Positions 9,237 through 18,045 of a stretch of 64,000 bases of DNA are shown piece by piece. The stretch comes from Marixanthomonas spongiae (GTDB lineage Bacteria > Bacteroidota > Bacteroidia > Flavobacteriales > Flavobacteriaceae): contig NZ_QEHR01000006.1 of NCBI RefSeq assembly GCF_003095375.1, forward strand, positions 62,001 through 126,000, in the 5' to 3' direction. A program made the position numbers and the translations under genes. The notes under the pieces were generated by a model, which was not told where the DNA came from, ran no database searches, and saw nothing but the letters and a program-made list of their open reading frames with translations. Position 1 is the stretch's first letter. Each line of letters starts with the position of its first letter.

Positions 9237-10016
9237 ATGATTAAAAATTTAAAAACAACCCTCATTCAATCTAAACTGCATTGGGAAGATGCAGCCGCGA
9301 ATAGACGCATGTTTTCAGAAAAAATGAATTCCATTTCTGAAGAAACCGATTTAATTATCCTTCCTGAAATGTTCACCACGGGCTTTTCCATGAACGCTTC
9401 AAACCTTGCCGAAGAAACCAACGGCAAAAGCCTAAATTGGATGATTTCCGAAGCCAAAAAACAAGACGCGGCCATAACGGGAAGTGTTATTATTAAAGAG
9501 GAAAGCAACTACTATAACCGGTTGTTCTTTGTTTTTCCCGATGGCAGTTACAAAACCTACGATAAAAAACACACGTTTACCTTTGCCGGGGAACACAAAA
9601 CCTACAGCAAAGGAACCGAACGGCTTATCGTGGAGTACAAGGGCTGGAAAATTTGCCCGTTGGTTTGCTACGACCTGCGTTTTCCGGTTTGGTCCAGAAA
9701 TACGGAAGATTATGATCTATTGCTGTATGTTGCGTGCTGGCCCAAAAAACGCACCTTTGCCTGGGACGCCCTGTTACGGGCCCGTGCCATAGAAAATATG
9801 AGTTACTGCATTGGGGTAAACCGGGTTGGGGTTGATGGCAACGGCCACGAATACAACGGTCATTCTGCAGTGTACAATGTGTTGGGAAAACAAGTTTCCA
9901 GAAAAGATTTTGAGACAGAGTTTGTTGAGACCCTAACCTTGACCAAAGGGCATATTGCAACTACTCGGGAGCATCTAAAGTTTCTGCAGGACCGCGATCG
10001 GTTTCGGTTAATATAA
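9237..10016 (+). CDS. Omega-amidase / nitrilase-family hydrolase (YafV-like)
   Basis: Carbon-nitrogen hydrolase, 259 residues, with the full Glu-Lys-Cys triad: Glu44 in LPEMFTTGF, Lys110 in YDKKHTF, and Cys144 in PLVCYDLRFP. The sequence is close to E. coli YafV and mammalian Nit2, which hydrolyse 2-oxoglutaramate to 2-oxoglutarate and ammonia. This pulls glutamine-dependent transamination forward, for example in methionine salvage. The methionine/glutamine aminotransferase lies 1 kb upstream on the same strand, a pairing that fits this role. The 3' end overlaps the convergent lipoprotein gene by 56 bases. Confidence 0.88.
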   Translation: MIKNLKTTLIQSKLHWEDAAANRRMFSEKMNSISEETDLIILPEMFTTGFSMNASNLAEETNGKSLNWMISEAKKQDAAITGSVIIKEESNYYNRLFFVFPDGSYKTYDKKHTFTFAGEHKTYSKGTERLIVEYKGWKICPLVCYDLRFPVWSRNTEDYDLLLYVACWPKKRTFAWDALLRARAIENMSYCIGVNRVGVDGNGHEYNGHSAVYNVLGKQVSRKDFETEFVETLTLTKGHIATTREHLKFLQDRDRFRLI

Positions 10017-11607
10017 AGGTTTCGTTTAAGCTCCAATTGGCCCGTACCTCCAATTGCGACGGGTAATACAAAACCCGTTCGGGTTGTTGGCGGGTTAAAA
10101 AACGGCCGGTGTCCCATTTTTTGTTGCTGTTTTCGTCAAAAACAACGCGCACGTAATACGTTCCAGGGTTGATATTTTTAAATAACACGGGTTGTAGTTC
10201 GGTGATGTACTCTTCTGCAATGACCTTGAACTTACTATCCACCAACTGGACGATTACAGGAAACTGCCGTAAATTTTCAAACGTTATGTTCAACGTGCCG
10301 TAATCTGAAACGGCCTTGGTTCGCAAGGTATAGGTGAGTGTATCGTTGGTTGCTTCGTAAAAGTCGGTCAATGCGCCGGGCAACAGCTGTACTTGGTAGG
10401 TTTTGTCCTCTGTTTTTGGAAAAAACACGTTGGCCACATTGTGTTTTTTATCGATGGCCATAATTGGCGGAATTGCGATGGAATCGTTATCCAAAACAGT
10501 TATCTTTTCATCATCAATCGCTTCCAATGGCGTGTTGGCCAGCAATTTCAAGGTGTCACTGGGCAGCATGATACCCGTTTGTAAAGGCTCTATTTTTAAG
10601 GAATCCCGGTACAGGTTCCGCATTTTTACGTTTAGGGTATCGATAATGCCGCTGTTTCTAGCCAAGAACAACAGCGAATCGTTCTCCACCTCAGGCTTAA
10701 ACCAATAGTGCAGCGTGTCTTTTTTAAGGTCTTTGTAGGTTTTTTCTTCAAAGTTTGATGGAACTTGCGAAAGCAGTTCCAGTTGCAAGCTGTCGGCAAT
10801 GCCTTGATAACCAAATATAATGTGGTTTTTCGATTCGTGCTTGGGTCGGGCAACTTGGTATGCTGGGGTTTCTTTAAAAAGGGTAAGGGTGAAAGTGCTG
10901 TCTGTTGGTAAACTAATAATTTCCGAAGCGACCCCAATCTTGTCGTTTTCGGGCTGAAAAGTGTAATCGTTGTTATTTTCTTTTAAGGCCATCAGCAGGT
11001 AATTGCCTTCTTTCACATTGGTGATTTCAAAAATACCCGTGCTGTCTTTGGTAGTGGTAATGTACTTCGGTTTTTCGGAATAAACTAAAGAATCCACGAA
11101 GGTTTCGTCCACTTCATACAGCATGACGGTGGTAGGGATTTCTGGATTGGGCAACAAGGCATCCTGTACGCGGCCCTTCACGTTAAGGCTGTCGATATAG
11201 CTTCCGGTAGAGAATACGTATTTGTAATATTCAAACGGATTTTCCTCATTATTATCGACAATGCTCTGTCCAAAGTTTATGGAATAGGTCGTGTTTTCCT
11301 TTAAAGTGTCTTCTATTTGAATGCGCAAGCGTTTTGAGGTGCTCAAGGGCGTGATATTGGGCGGATACTTGAGTGGTGGGGAAATGATAAGTTTTTTCTG
11401 AAGGTCTTTCAGCTTAATATATTCATCAAAATAAATGCTTATTTCATTCCCTGTAAAGTTCGTGGTATAGTTTTCGGGCACGCTTCTTACGATCACGGGC
11501 GGAATGCTGTCGCGTTCGCCTCCAGATGGTGAGCCCTTTTTGGCGCATTCTACAAACGAAAGTAGAAAAAGCAATACGATGGGAATGTATAACAATCGGC
11601 TTTTCAT
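9961..11607 (-). CDS. Ig-like domain lipoprotein
   Basis: Probable envelope lipoprotein of 548 residues. It has a hydrophobic N-terminus ending at Cys21 (loose lipobox SFVEC), then a Big_5/Ig-like domain at about 35-130 (SIPPVIVRSVPENYTTNF onward), several beta-rich segments, and a C-terminal carboxypeptidase-regulatory-like stretch (NPGTYYVRVVFDENSNKKWDTGRF). The family is common in Flavobacteriaceae and has no firm function. ATG at 11607 is preferred over an in-frame TTG at 11610, because a -7 box sits five bases upstream of it. The 3' end overlaps the omega-amidase gene antisense. Confidence 0.8.
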   Translation of the reverse strand: MKSRLLYIPIVLLFLLSFVECAKKGSPSGGERDSIPPVIVRSVPENYTTNFTGNEISIYFDEYIKLKDLQKKLIISPPLKYPPNITPLSTSKRLRIQIEDTLKENTTYSINFGQSIVDNNEENPFEYYKYVFSTGSYIDSLNVKGRVQDALLPNPEIPTTVMLYEVDETFVDSLVYSEKPKYITTTKDSTGIFEITNVKEGNYLLMALKENNNDYTFQPENDKIGVASEIISLPTDSTFTLTLFKETPAYQVARPKHESKNHIIFGYQGIADSLQLELLSQVPSNFEEKTYKDLKKDTLHYWFKPEVENDSLLFLARNSGIIDTLNVKMRNLYRDSLKIEPLQTGIMLPSDTLKLLANTPLEAIDDEKITVLDNDSIAIPPIMAIDKKHNVANVFFPKTEDKTYQVQLLPGALTDFYEATNDTLTYTLRTKAVSDYGTLNITFENLRQFPVIVQLVDSKFKVIAEEYITELQPVLFKNINPGTYYVRVVFDENSNKKWDTGRFLTRQQPERVLYYPSQLEVRANWSLNETFILTETDRGPAETLDAPE

Positions 11608-11612
11608 CAAGG

Positions 11613-11620
11613 CAAAAATA
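11613..11620 (-). promoter_or_regulatory. -7 box TATTTTTG five bases from the start codon
   Basis: Minus-strand TATTTTTG ends five bases before ATG 11607, predicting a leaderless mRNA for the Ig-like lipoprotein. No TTG is evident at -33. Confidence 0.55.
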
Positions 11621-11682
11621 AGGATTCTTTGGTTCTAAGGTATTTTAGCAGGATGTAAATTTAATCTTTTCGATTTTTGCGA

Positions 11683-11704
11683 CCTGCTTGCCGGCCGGCC
11701 GGTT
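11683..11704. repeat. GCCGGC-type palindromic repeat
   Basis: CCTGCTTGCCGGCCGGCCGG, GC-rich in an AT-rich gap between the ComF-like gene and the lipoprotein gene. It shares CCTGCTTGCCGGC with the element at 45171-45190 and CCTGC..TGCCGGC with 63504-63526. Confidence 0.6.
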
Positions 11705-11718
11705 TGTTATTTTGATTA

Positions 11719-12393
11719 TTACGCAATAGCAATGGTTGCCAAGCTAAGTTTTATCCCTTTGGCCTTCAGCAATTGCTGGGCACAGGTTTCGAGCGTGGCT
11801 CCGGTGGTAACGATGTCGTCCACCAGTAATATGTGCTTTCCTTCAATGATTTCTTTTTTCTGAAGGGAAAATACGCCTTCTTCTTTCCACAAGGGGTTAA
11901 ACCGGGAAAACCGTTCTTTAAACACCTGCGAATTTGTTTTTGAAATTTTAAGCAGCACATCGTCGCGGTATGGAACGTTCAGGGCGTTGGCAATAGCCTT
12001 TCCGAAACCTTCCACTTGGTTGTATCCCCGTTTTTTCAGCTTCTGTTTATGGAGCGGCACGGGAATCACCAAATCGATGGTGCTGTAGCTTTTTGTTTCT
12101 GAAAGTTCGCCGCCCAGCCATTTTCCGAAGAACCCGCTAATGTGCTCTTGGTTCCTGTACTTTAGGTTATGAAGAATGTTCTGGGTAATCCCCCTTTTCT
12201 GAAACTGAAGCAGGGCAGTGGCCTGTTCAACGGGAAAGCGACCATAAAAAACGGTAGCGAAGGTGGGGTCGTCGTTTCTGTGATGACAGGCCAAGGGCAA
12301 GTTAAACCTACACGTGGCGCAGAGCACTTTTTCGTCCCGCAAAAGCAGTTCGTTGCAACCGGCACATACCTTCGGGAACAAAAGATTTAACAT
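11719..12393 (-). CDS. ComF-family phosphoribosyltransferase-like protein
   Basis: 224 residues. It begins with a four-cysteine zinc ribbon (CAGC at 12-15 and CATC at 26-29) and ends with a type I phosphoribosyltransferase domain bearing the PRPP loop ILLVDDIVTTGATLE. This architecture is that of ComF/GntX, linked to DNA uptake in naturally competent bacteria, although the biochemical activity is not settled. The gene is alone on the minus strand and divergent from the coiled-coil protein gene at 12472. No other competence gene lies nearby, so the role here is uncertain. Confidence 0.85.
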   Translation of the reverse strand: MLNLLFPKVCAGCNELLLRDEKVLCATCRFNLPLACHHRNDDPTFATVFYGRFPVEQATALLQFQKRGITQNILHNLKYRNQEHISGFFGKWLGGELSETKSYSTIDLVIPVPLHKQKLKKRGYNQVEGFGKAIANALNVPYRDDVLLKISKTNSQVFKERFSRFNPLWKEEGVFSLQKKEIIEGKHILLVDDIVTTGATLETCAQQLLKAKGIKLSLATIAIA

Positions 12394-12471
12394 AATTTAA
12401 AATTTTTTACCATTTCGTAAACGTTTCGGTTACTGCCCCGTTCGTATTTTAGCATTTAAAACCATCTTGAT

Positions 12472-13359
12472 ATGCCAGATTCAGAAACCAGCGGGACCAA
12501 GTTTAAAATACTCATAGGAGTATTGTCTGTATTGTTGATCGCCCTTGCCGTTTACACCGTTTCTCTTTATAACGATAGTAAAGATAAGGTAACTGGGCTG
12601 GAGCAACAAAAACAAACGATTGAAAATGAACTGGAAGAGTTGATTGCCAACTACGATGAAGTGATCCAAGACAACGAACTTAAGGACAAAGACCTCCTTG
12701 CTGCCCGTGAGCGTATTGAAGTTTTGTTGGATTCGGTAAAAGACGCTGAGGCCAATGTACTGTTGATAGAGCGTTATAAAAATGAAATAGGCAGGCTGAA
12801 ACGCGAACGCACCATGCTCTTTAAACGGGCGGATAGTTTGATCGCTGCCAACAAACGCATCGCCATGGAGCGCGACAGCACCACAACCGTGCTTAACGAA
12901 ACCATAAAAGTGGTCGATTCGGTCAACCAAGAAAATACTTCTATGGCCGAAACCATTGAAAAAGGGTCTATTGTCAACGCAACCGATTTAAGGGGCGAGG
13001 CCGTCATTATCCGTAACAGTGGTAAAGTGGTCGATACCCGCCGTGCTAGCAGGGCAGATAAAATAAGGGCTTGCTTTACCTTGGCACCTAACGTTATTGC
13101 CAAAAGTGGAGACCGTGATCTGTATGTACAGGTCATTAATCCCAAAAATAACTTGTTGGGCGTTAAAGAAACCATTGGTTTTGATAATGGCGAATTTTTA
13201 AATTACAGTGCAAAATCCACCGTGTTTTATGAAAATGAAGAATTGGACGTTTGTGTACTGGTAGATGCAACCGAAAACAACCTAATTGAAGGGCGTTATG
13301 TGGTCAATGTTTTTGACGGCAAAAACCAAGTGGCCAGCACCACCATGGAATTAAAGTAA
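12472..13359 (+). CDS. Membrane-anchored coiled-coil protein of unknown function
   Basis: 295 residues with a short cytoplasmic N-terminus, one membrane helix (about 14-31), a long coiled coil (about 38-155, rich in Glu/Lys/Leu heptads) and a beta-rich C-terminal domain (about 170-295). Such proteins are conserved next to housekeeping genes in flavobacteria and are sometimes auto-named chromosome-partition proteins, which I see no evidence for. The orientation implies that the coiled coil and C-terminal domain are periplasmic. A strong terminator follows. Confidence 0.75.
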   Translation: MPDSETSGTKFKILIGVLSVLLIALAVYTVSLYNDSKDKVTGLEQQKQTIENELEELIANYDEVIQDNELKDKDLLAARERIEVLLDSVKDAEANVLLIERYKNEIGRLKRERTMLFKRADSLIAANKRIAMERDSTTTVLNETIKVVDSVNQENTSMAETIEKGSIVNATDLRGEAVIIRNSGKVVDTRRASRADKIRACFTLAPNVIAKSGDRDLYVQVINPKNNLLGVKETIGFDNGEFLNYSAKSTVFYENEELDVCVLVDATENNLIEGRYVVNVFDGKNQVASTTMELK

Positions 13360-13378
13360 CAACCACAATAAATTTATG

Positions 13379-13411
13379 AAACCGCTATGTGTTATCGTAG
13401 CGGTTTTTTTA
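13379..13411 (+). terminator. Terminator of the coiled-coil gene, overlapping the glyS promoter
   Basis: AACCGCTA (13380-13387) and TAGCGGTT (13398-13405) form an 8-bp stem followed by seven T residues. The last T is also the first base of the TATTTTTG -7 box of glyS (13410-13417). Confidence 0.8.
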
Positions 13412-13417
13412 TTTTTG
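13410..13417 (+). promoter_or_regulatory. -7 box of glyS, four bases from ATG
   Basis: TATTTTTG ends four bases before ATG 13422 and begins in the T tract of the preceding terminator. A leaderless glyS mRNA is predicted. No TTG at the standard -33 position. Confidence 0.55.
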
Positions 13418-13421
13418 CGCT

Positions 13422-14957
13422 ATGGCAAACAACGAAGATCATTTTAAAAAGGTAGTCTCCCACGCAAAAGAATATGGATATGTTTTTGCGTCCAGTGAAA
13501 TCTATGACGGGCTCAGCGCCGTGTACGATTATGCCCAAAACGGGGTGGAGCTTAAAAACAACATCCGCAACTACTGGTGGCGCAGTATGGTTCATATGCA
13601 CCAGAACATTGTGGGCATCGATGCCGCTATATTGATGCATCCCACCACGTGGAAAGCCTCTGGCCACGTCGACGCCTTTACCGATCCTTTGATAGACAAC
13701 AAGGACTCCAAAAAACGCTACCGCGCCGATGTATTGATCGAAGATTATGCCGAAAAATTAGAGCAGAAAGCACAGAAAGAAATAAAGAAAGCCAAAAAAC
13801 GCTTTGGGGACGCTTTTGACGAAACCCAGTTTGTGAGTACGCACCCCCGGGTGGTTCGCTATAGGGAGGAACAAAAAGAAATCTTGGGCCGTATGGCAAA
13901 ATCGCTTGCTGCCGAAGATTTAAAAGATGTTAAGACCCTTATTGAAGAACTGGGCATAGCTTGTCCTGAAACCGGAAGTAAAAACTGGACCGAAGTACGG
14001 CAATTCAACTTAATGTTCGGTACCAAATTGGGTGCCTCGGCAGAACATGCGACCGATTTATACTTGCGTCCCGAAACGGCGCAAGGGATTTTCGTGAACT
14101 TCTTAAACGTACAGAAAACCGGCCGGATGAAAATCCCTTTTGGTATCGCTCAAACGGGAAAGGCCTTTAGAAACGAAATCGTGGCACGGCAGTTCATTTT
14201 CCGTATGCGGGAGTTCGAGCAAATGGAAATGCAGTTTTTTGTGCGTCCTGGTGAAGAATTGAAATGGTACGAATACTGGAAAGAAACCCGCTTAAAATGG
14301 CATCTGTCGTTAGGGATGGGCGAAGAGAATTATCGTTTTCATGACCATGAGAAACTGGCACATTACGCCAATGCCGCAGCCGATATAGAGTTTAACTTTC
14401 CGTTTGGTTTTAAGGAGCTGGAAGGCATCCACTCCCGGACTGATTTCGACTTAAAGGCACATGAAGAATACAGTGGTAAAAAACTGCAATTCTTTGATCC
14501 TGAACTGAACAAAAACTACGTTCCTTATGTTGTAGAGACGTCCATTGGTCTAGACAGGATGTTTTTGGCCGTTTTAAGCAATGCTTTGGAAGAAGAGGAG
14601 TTGGAAGATGGCAAAACCAGAACGGTCTTAAAAATACCGGCTATCTTGGCCCCAACAAAGGCGGCCATTTTACCATTGGTGAAAAAAGACGGCCTACCAG
14701 AAATAGCCGAAAAAATAATCGAAGACTTGCAGTGGGACTACAACGTGGTTTATGACGAAAAAGATGCCGTTGGGCGTCGCTACCGCCGTCAAGATGCCGC
14801 TGGAACCCCTTTTTGTATCACCATAGACCACCAAACAAAAGAAGACAACACGGTGACCATTCGCGACCGCGACAGTATGGAGCAAGAACGCATTGATATT
14901 TCAGAAATTTCAGAAAAACTGAAAAAGAGCGTATCGTTCAAAACGTGGTTGCAATAA
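13422..14957 (+). CDS. glyS: Glycine--tRNA ligase
   Basis: Class II alpha2-type glycyl-tRNA synthetase, 511 residues, charging tRNA-Gly. The class II motifs are visible: motif 2 region GIAQTGKAFRNEI with FRMREFEQMEMQFF, and motif 3 with GLDRMFLAVL. The C-terminal anticodon-binding domain is near 415-505 (PTKAAILPLVKKDG onward). The N-terminus GYVFASSEIYDGLSAVYDYA is typical. It is monocistronic, with a promoter overlapping the upstream terminator and its own strong terminator at 14988. Confidence 0.97.
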   Translation: MANNEDHFKKVVSHAKEYGYVFASSEIYDGLSAVYDYAQNGVELKNNIRNYWWRSMVHMHQNIVGIDAAILMHPTTWKASGHVDAFTDPLIDNKDSKKRYRADVLIEDYAEKLEQKAQKEIKKAKKRFGDAFDETQFVSTHPRVVRYREEQKEILGRMAKSLAAEDLKDVKTLIEELGIACPETGSKNWTEVRQFNLMFGTKLGASAEHATDLYLRPETAQGIFVNFLNVQKTGRMKIPFGIAQTGKAFRNEIVARQFIFRMREFEQMEMQFFVRPGEELKWYEYWKETRLKWHLSLGMGEENYRFHDHEKLAHYANAAADIEFNFPFGFKELEGIHSRTDFDLKAHEEYSGKKLQFFDPELNKNYVPYVVETSIGLDRMFLAVLSNALEEEELEDGKTRTVLKIPAILAPTKAAILPLVKKDGLPEIAEKIIEDLQWDYNVVYDEKDAVGRRYRRQDAAGTPFCITIDHQTKEDNTVTIRDRDSMEQERIDISEISEKLKKSVSFKTWLQ

Positions 14958-14987
14958 GTGTTTTGCAATAAACTAAACGAACGTCCC

Positions 14988-15029
14988 AAAACGCCCAATG
15001 TGTCAATTTACATTGGGCGTTTTTTTTTT
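14988..15029 (+). terminator. Terminator of glyS
   Basis: AAACGCCCAATGT and ACATTGGGCGTTT form a 13-bp stem followed by a long T run, about 30 bases after the glyS stop. Confidence 0.9.
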
Positions 15030-15065
15030 GGAAAAGACTTGACTCGGCTTAAAACTTCAATATTC

Positions 15066-15407
15066 TTAAAACGTAATCAACATATAAACCATTGCTCCCA
15101 CAGCAACAATGCCTAAGAGTATTAAACCATAGGCTAAGGGTTTTAATCGCAAATAGGTTGCTTTAGGATGCGCTTGTTTTTTATGGTATTGGTACACGCG
15201 TTCAATATCTTCGGTCCAGTTAACGGGGTATATGGTATTGTTGCAAGTATGGCAATACAGCTTTTCATCGATTTGTTTGTTAGCCTTATGGTAAAACGCT
15301 GTATGTTTCTCTTGTTGTGTGAAAGTAAATTCCAATCCGCTGGTATCGTAGCATTCTGGGCAGTTGTTGTTGAGGCGGGCGGTATGTAAAACGTGTTTGG
15401 TTATCAT
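15066..15407 (-). CDS. Zinc-ribbon protein with C-terminal membrane anchor
   Basis: 113 residues with two CxxC pairs (CPEC near 18-21 and CHTC near 52-55), suggesting one zinc ribbon, and a C-terminal hydrophobic helix (about 89-110). Its start overlaps the stop of the upstream sensor kinase by four bases (ATGA), so the two are translationally coupled and probably work together. No named family recognised. Confidence 0.7.
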   Translation of the reverse strand: MITKHVLHTARLNNNCPECYDTSGLEFTFTQQEKHTAFYHKANKQIDEKLYCHTCNNTIYPVNWTEDIERVYQYHKKQAHPKATYLRLKPLAYGLILLGIVAVGAMVYMLITF

Positions 15408-16561
15408 GAACTTTGCTGTAAGCGCAACGTTAATTGCATGGTGGTTCCTTTTCCGGGTGTGCTGTTTAAAACGTGTATTTTTCCGTTATGGTATGTTTCA
15501 ATAATACGTTTTGCCAGCGACAATCCAAGGCCCCATCCCCTTTTTTTAGTGGTATAACCGGGCACGAACACGGCTTTGTGCTTTCTTTTTGAAATCCCTT
15601 TTCCGGTATCAGTAATGCGCAAATGTGCCTTTTTACTGTTCTTTTCTATGGAAATGGTAATGGTTCCTTTCCCTTTCATGGCATCGATACCGTTTTTTAC
15701 CAAATTTTCGATGGTCCATCCAAAAAGTTGTGGGTTCAGCATAACGGGTACGGGTTCGTTGGGTACATTCAGTTTAAACTGAATCAATTTAGAGCTTCGG
15801 CTTTTCAAATAATCAAAAGCGGCTTGTGTTTCTACCACTAAATCTGCTTCTTGGAGTTTTGGTACCGAACCTATTTTTGAAAACCGCTCGGTAATGGTTT
15901 TTAAGCGGTCCACGTCCTTTTCAATTTCAGAAACATATTCCGGATTGACGGTTTCTTCTTTTAAAATTTCGGTCCAACCTACCAATGAAGAAAGCGGCGT
16001 GCCTATTTGGTGTGCTGTTTCTTTGGCCATTCCAGCCCAAAGCTTGTTCTGTTCGGCCGATTTGGATGTTTGGTAAAATAGGTAGATGGCCAAAAAGATG
16101 AGCAGGATAATTAAGATCAATACCGCTGGATAATATTTCAACTTATTGATAAGAGGGGAGTTTCCGTAATAAATTACCTGAAATAGTTCGTCTTCAAAAT
16201 AGACTTTTATGGGTTTGTATTCCGAAGAAAACTGCTCAATGAGTTTTTTTCTTTTTTCGGGGGTATTGAATTTATTTTCGGGGATGTTCCGTTCGTTGTA
16301 GGTGTCGGCCTCTGGGTTGTAGAGGATCATGGGCGTGGTGTTGTTGCTCTGTATCACTACTGTTGCCGTTTCACTCACATTGTTTTCTGTAATACTTATT
16401 TTTTGCAGTTCTTCTTGAGCTGCAGCCCAAACCTGCATTTTATTACGCTCGTCATCTTTCAACTGATTGAAAAACACCAGCGTGTTCCATAAAATAAGGC
16501 CAATGATAATAACGGAGGCAGCAATAAAAAACCAACGGGTAAAAGCTGTTTTGTTGAACAT
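15404..16561 (-). CDS. Two-transmembrane sensor histidine kinase
   Basis: 385 residues. Membrane helices at about 9-31 and 144-163 flank a periplasmic sensor of about 110 residues. The HisKA box is AHQIGTPLSSLVGW with phospho-acceptor His184. The ATPase domain has an N-box NLVKNGID, G1 DTGKGI and G2 GWGLGLSLAKRIIE. This AHQIGTPL kinase group is common in Bacteroidota. No response regulator is adjacent; the coupled partner is the zinc-ribbon membrane protein, so this is an orphan kinase. Confidence 0.9.
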   Translation of the reverse strand: MFNKTAFTRWFFIAASVIIIGLILWNTLVFFNQLKDDERNKMQVWAAAQEELQKISITENNVSETATVVIQSNNTTPMILYNPEADTYNERNIPENKFNTPEKRKKLIEQFSSEYKPIKVYFEDELFQVIYYGNSPLINKLKYYPAVLILIILLIFLAIYLFYQTSKSAEQNKLWAGMAKETAHQIGTPLSSLVGWTEILKEETVNPEYVSEIEKDVDRLKTITERFSKIGSVPKLQEADLVVETQAAFDYLKSRSSKLIQFKLNVPNEPVPVMLNPQLFGWTIENLVKNGIDAMKGKGTITISIEKNSKKAHLRITDTGKGISKRKHKAVFVPGYTTKKRGWGLGLSLAKRIIETYHNGKIHVLNSTPGKGTTMQLTLRLQQSS

Positions 16562-16683
16562 AAAATAATTTTAAAAGCAATTTTCGCGCCTCATGATTTT
16601 TTAAAGGAAAGGCGGGAATAAATATAAAGCAAATATGTTGATATTATTGTACCATCAAATTTTTACAACTTTTTAAGTTTGGG

Positions 16684-16691
16684 TACCTTTG
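16684..16691 (+). promoter_or_regulatory. -7 box TACCTTTG, leaderless arrangement
   Basis: TACCTTTG ends six bases before ATG 16698. This supports ATG 16698 over the in-frame TTG at 16689, which overlaps the box itself. Confidence 0.6.
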
Positions 16692-16697
16692 TGCCTT

Positions 16698-17591
16698 ATG
16701 ATTAGTATTGATCCACAAGAAATTACCACAAAAAAACTGCACGGTTACTTGGTAGGGGCCGTAGCACCGCGCCCTATCTGTTTTGCCAGCACGGTAGATG
16801 CAGAAGGAAATGTTAATTTATCGCCCTTTAGCTTTTTCAATGTTTTTGGGGCCAATCCGCCCACCATGGTTTTTTCGCCAGCCCGTCGGGTACGGGGTAA
16901 CACCACCAAACACACCCTGGAAAACGTGTTGGAAACCAAAGAAGTGGTGATCAACATTGTTAATCATGCGATGGTGCAGCAAATGAGCCTATCTTCTACC
17001 GAATACGATAAAGGCGTCAACGAATTTGTAAAAGCCGGCTTTACCGAAATGCCTTCCGATGTGGTAACACCTCCGCGTGTAGCCGAATCACCCGTTCAAT
17101 TTGAATGTAAGGTAAAAGAAGTCATCATAACTGGCGAAGAAGGCGGCGCCGGGAATCTTGTAATTTGCGAAGTGGTAAAGGTTCATGTAAATGAAAATAT
17201 TTTAGATGAAAAAGGAAGCATTGATCCAGACAAAATAGACACTGTGGCCCGTATGGGTGGCAATTGGTACACCCGTGCCAAAACGGGGATGTTTGAAGTG
17301 CCAAAACCCCTAAGAACTTTAGGCATGGGTGTCGATGCTCTGCCAGAACCAATTAGAACAAGTAGCATACTTACCGGAAACGACTTGGGAATGCTGGGCA
17401 ATGTAGAGCAGCTGCCCACCCAACAGCAGATAAAAACATATATTGAAGATGCTTCGGAAACAGAACAATATTTAATAGCATCGGGGACCGAAGAAGAAAT
17501 CCATACTAGGGCACAAGAGTTGCTTTGCGATGGAAAAATAACAGAAGCCTGGAACTTATTGTTAGCGCGATCTGCTTCTGAAAAAAAATAG
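16698..17591 (+). CDS. Flavin reductase-like FMN-binding protein
   Basis: 297 residues. The first two-thirds match the flavin reductase-like/FMN-binding split-barrel family (GYLVGAVAPRPICFASTVD, NLSPFSFFNVFGANPP, and the family-typical HTLENVLETKEVVINIV). Members reduce flavin with NAD(P)H or act as flavoprotein oxidoreductases; the substrate is unknown. The C-terminal 80 residues (from about 218) are an extra helical tail, not part of the barrel, seen in Bacteroidota members. It is followed 54 bases later by the DUF3127 gene in the same direction. Confidence 0.85.
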   Translation: MISIDPQEITTKKLHGYLVGAVAPRPICFASTVDAEGNVNLSPFSFFNVFGANPPTMVFSPARRVRGNTTKHTLENVLETKEVVINIVNHAMVQQMSLSSTEYDKGVNEFVKAGFTEMPSDVVTPPRVAESPVQFECKVKEVIITGEEGGAGNLVICEVVKVHVNENILDEKGSIDPDKIDTVARMGGNWYTRAKTGMFEVPKPLRTLGMGVDALPEPIRTSSILTGNDLGMLGNVEQLPTQQQIKTYIEDASETEQYLIASGTEEEIHTRAQELLCDGKITEAWNLLLARSASEKK

Positions 17592-17645
17592 AAAAGAAAA
17601 TTAAACCTGGACAACAAATAAATCAATAACACAATAACGAACACG

Positions 17646-18020
17646 ATGGAAGTACAAGGAAAAATTAAGATGATCGATGAGACGAAGACCTATGGAAGCA
17701 ACGGTTTTCAAAAACGTGAGATGGTCGTCACCACCGAAGAACAATACCCACAGCATATATTAATCGAGTTTACGCAGGACAAAACCAGCATGCTAGATCC
17801 TTTTAAAGTAGGGCAAAACGTAAAAGTGAGCGTTAACCTGCGCGGCAGGGAATGGATCAATCCGCAGGGCGAGGCAAAATACTTTCTTTCCCTAAATGGA
17901 TGGCGCATAGAGAACTTAGACCAAGCCGCATCACAGGATATGCCACCCATGCCACCGGAAGATGCTTTTGAGCCGGCCAACGATTTAAACGAAGAAGATC
18001 ACGACGATTTGCCGTTTTAA
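17646..18020 (+). CDS. DUF3127 protein
   Basis: 124 residues. The core (1-95) is a small beta-barrel-like domain (VQGKIKMIDETKTYGSNGFQ, VSVNLRGREWINPQGEAKYF) characteristic of DUF3127. The acidic tail (DAFEPANDLNEEDHDDLPF) resembles the C-terminal tip of single-stranded DNA-binding proteins, ending in the same DDLPF pattern. An OB-fold nucleic-acid-binding role is therefore plausible but unproven. A terminator follows. Confidence 0.85.
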   Translation: MEVQGKIKMIDETKTYGSNGFQKREMVVTTEEQYPQHILIEFTQDKTSMLDPFKVGQNVKVSVNLRGREWINPQGEAKYFLSLNGWRIENLDQAASQDMPPMPPEDAFEPANDLNEEDHDDLPF

Positions 18021-18045
18021 TTGAAAACCTTAAATTAAATTGTAG

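Noticed and set aside
11683-11704. Transposon end or attachment site
   Set aside because: The element is a short palindrome with relatives elsewhere in the window, and no transposase or integrase is nearby.
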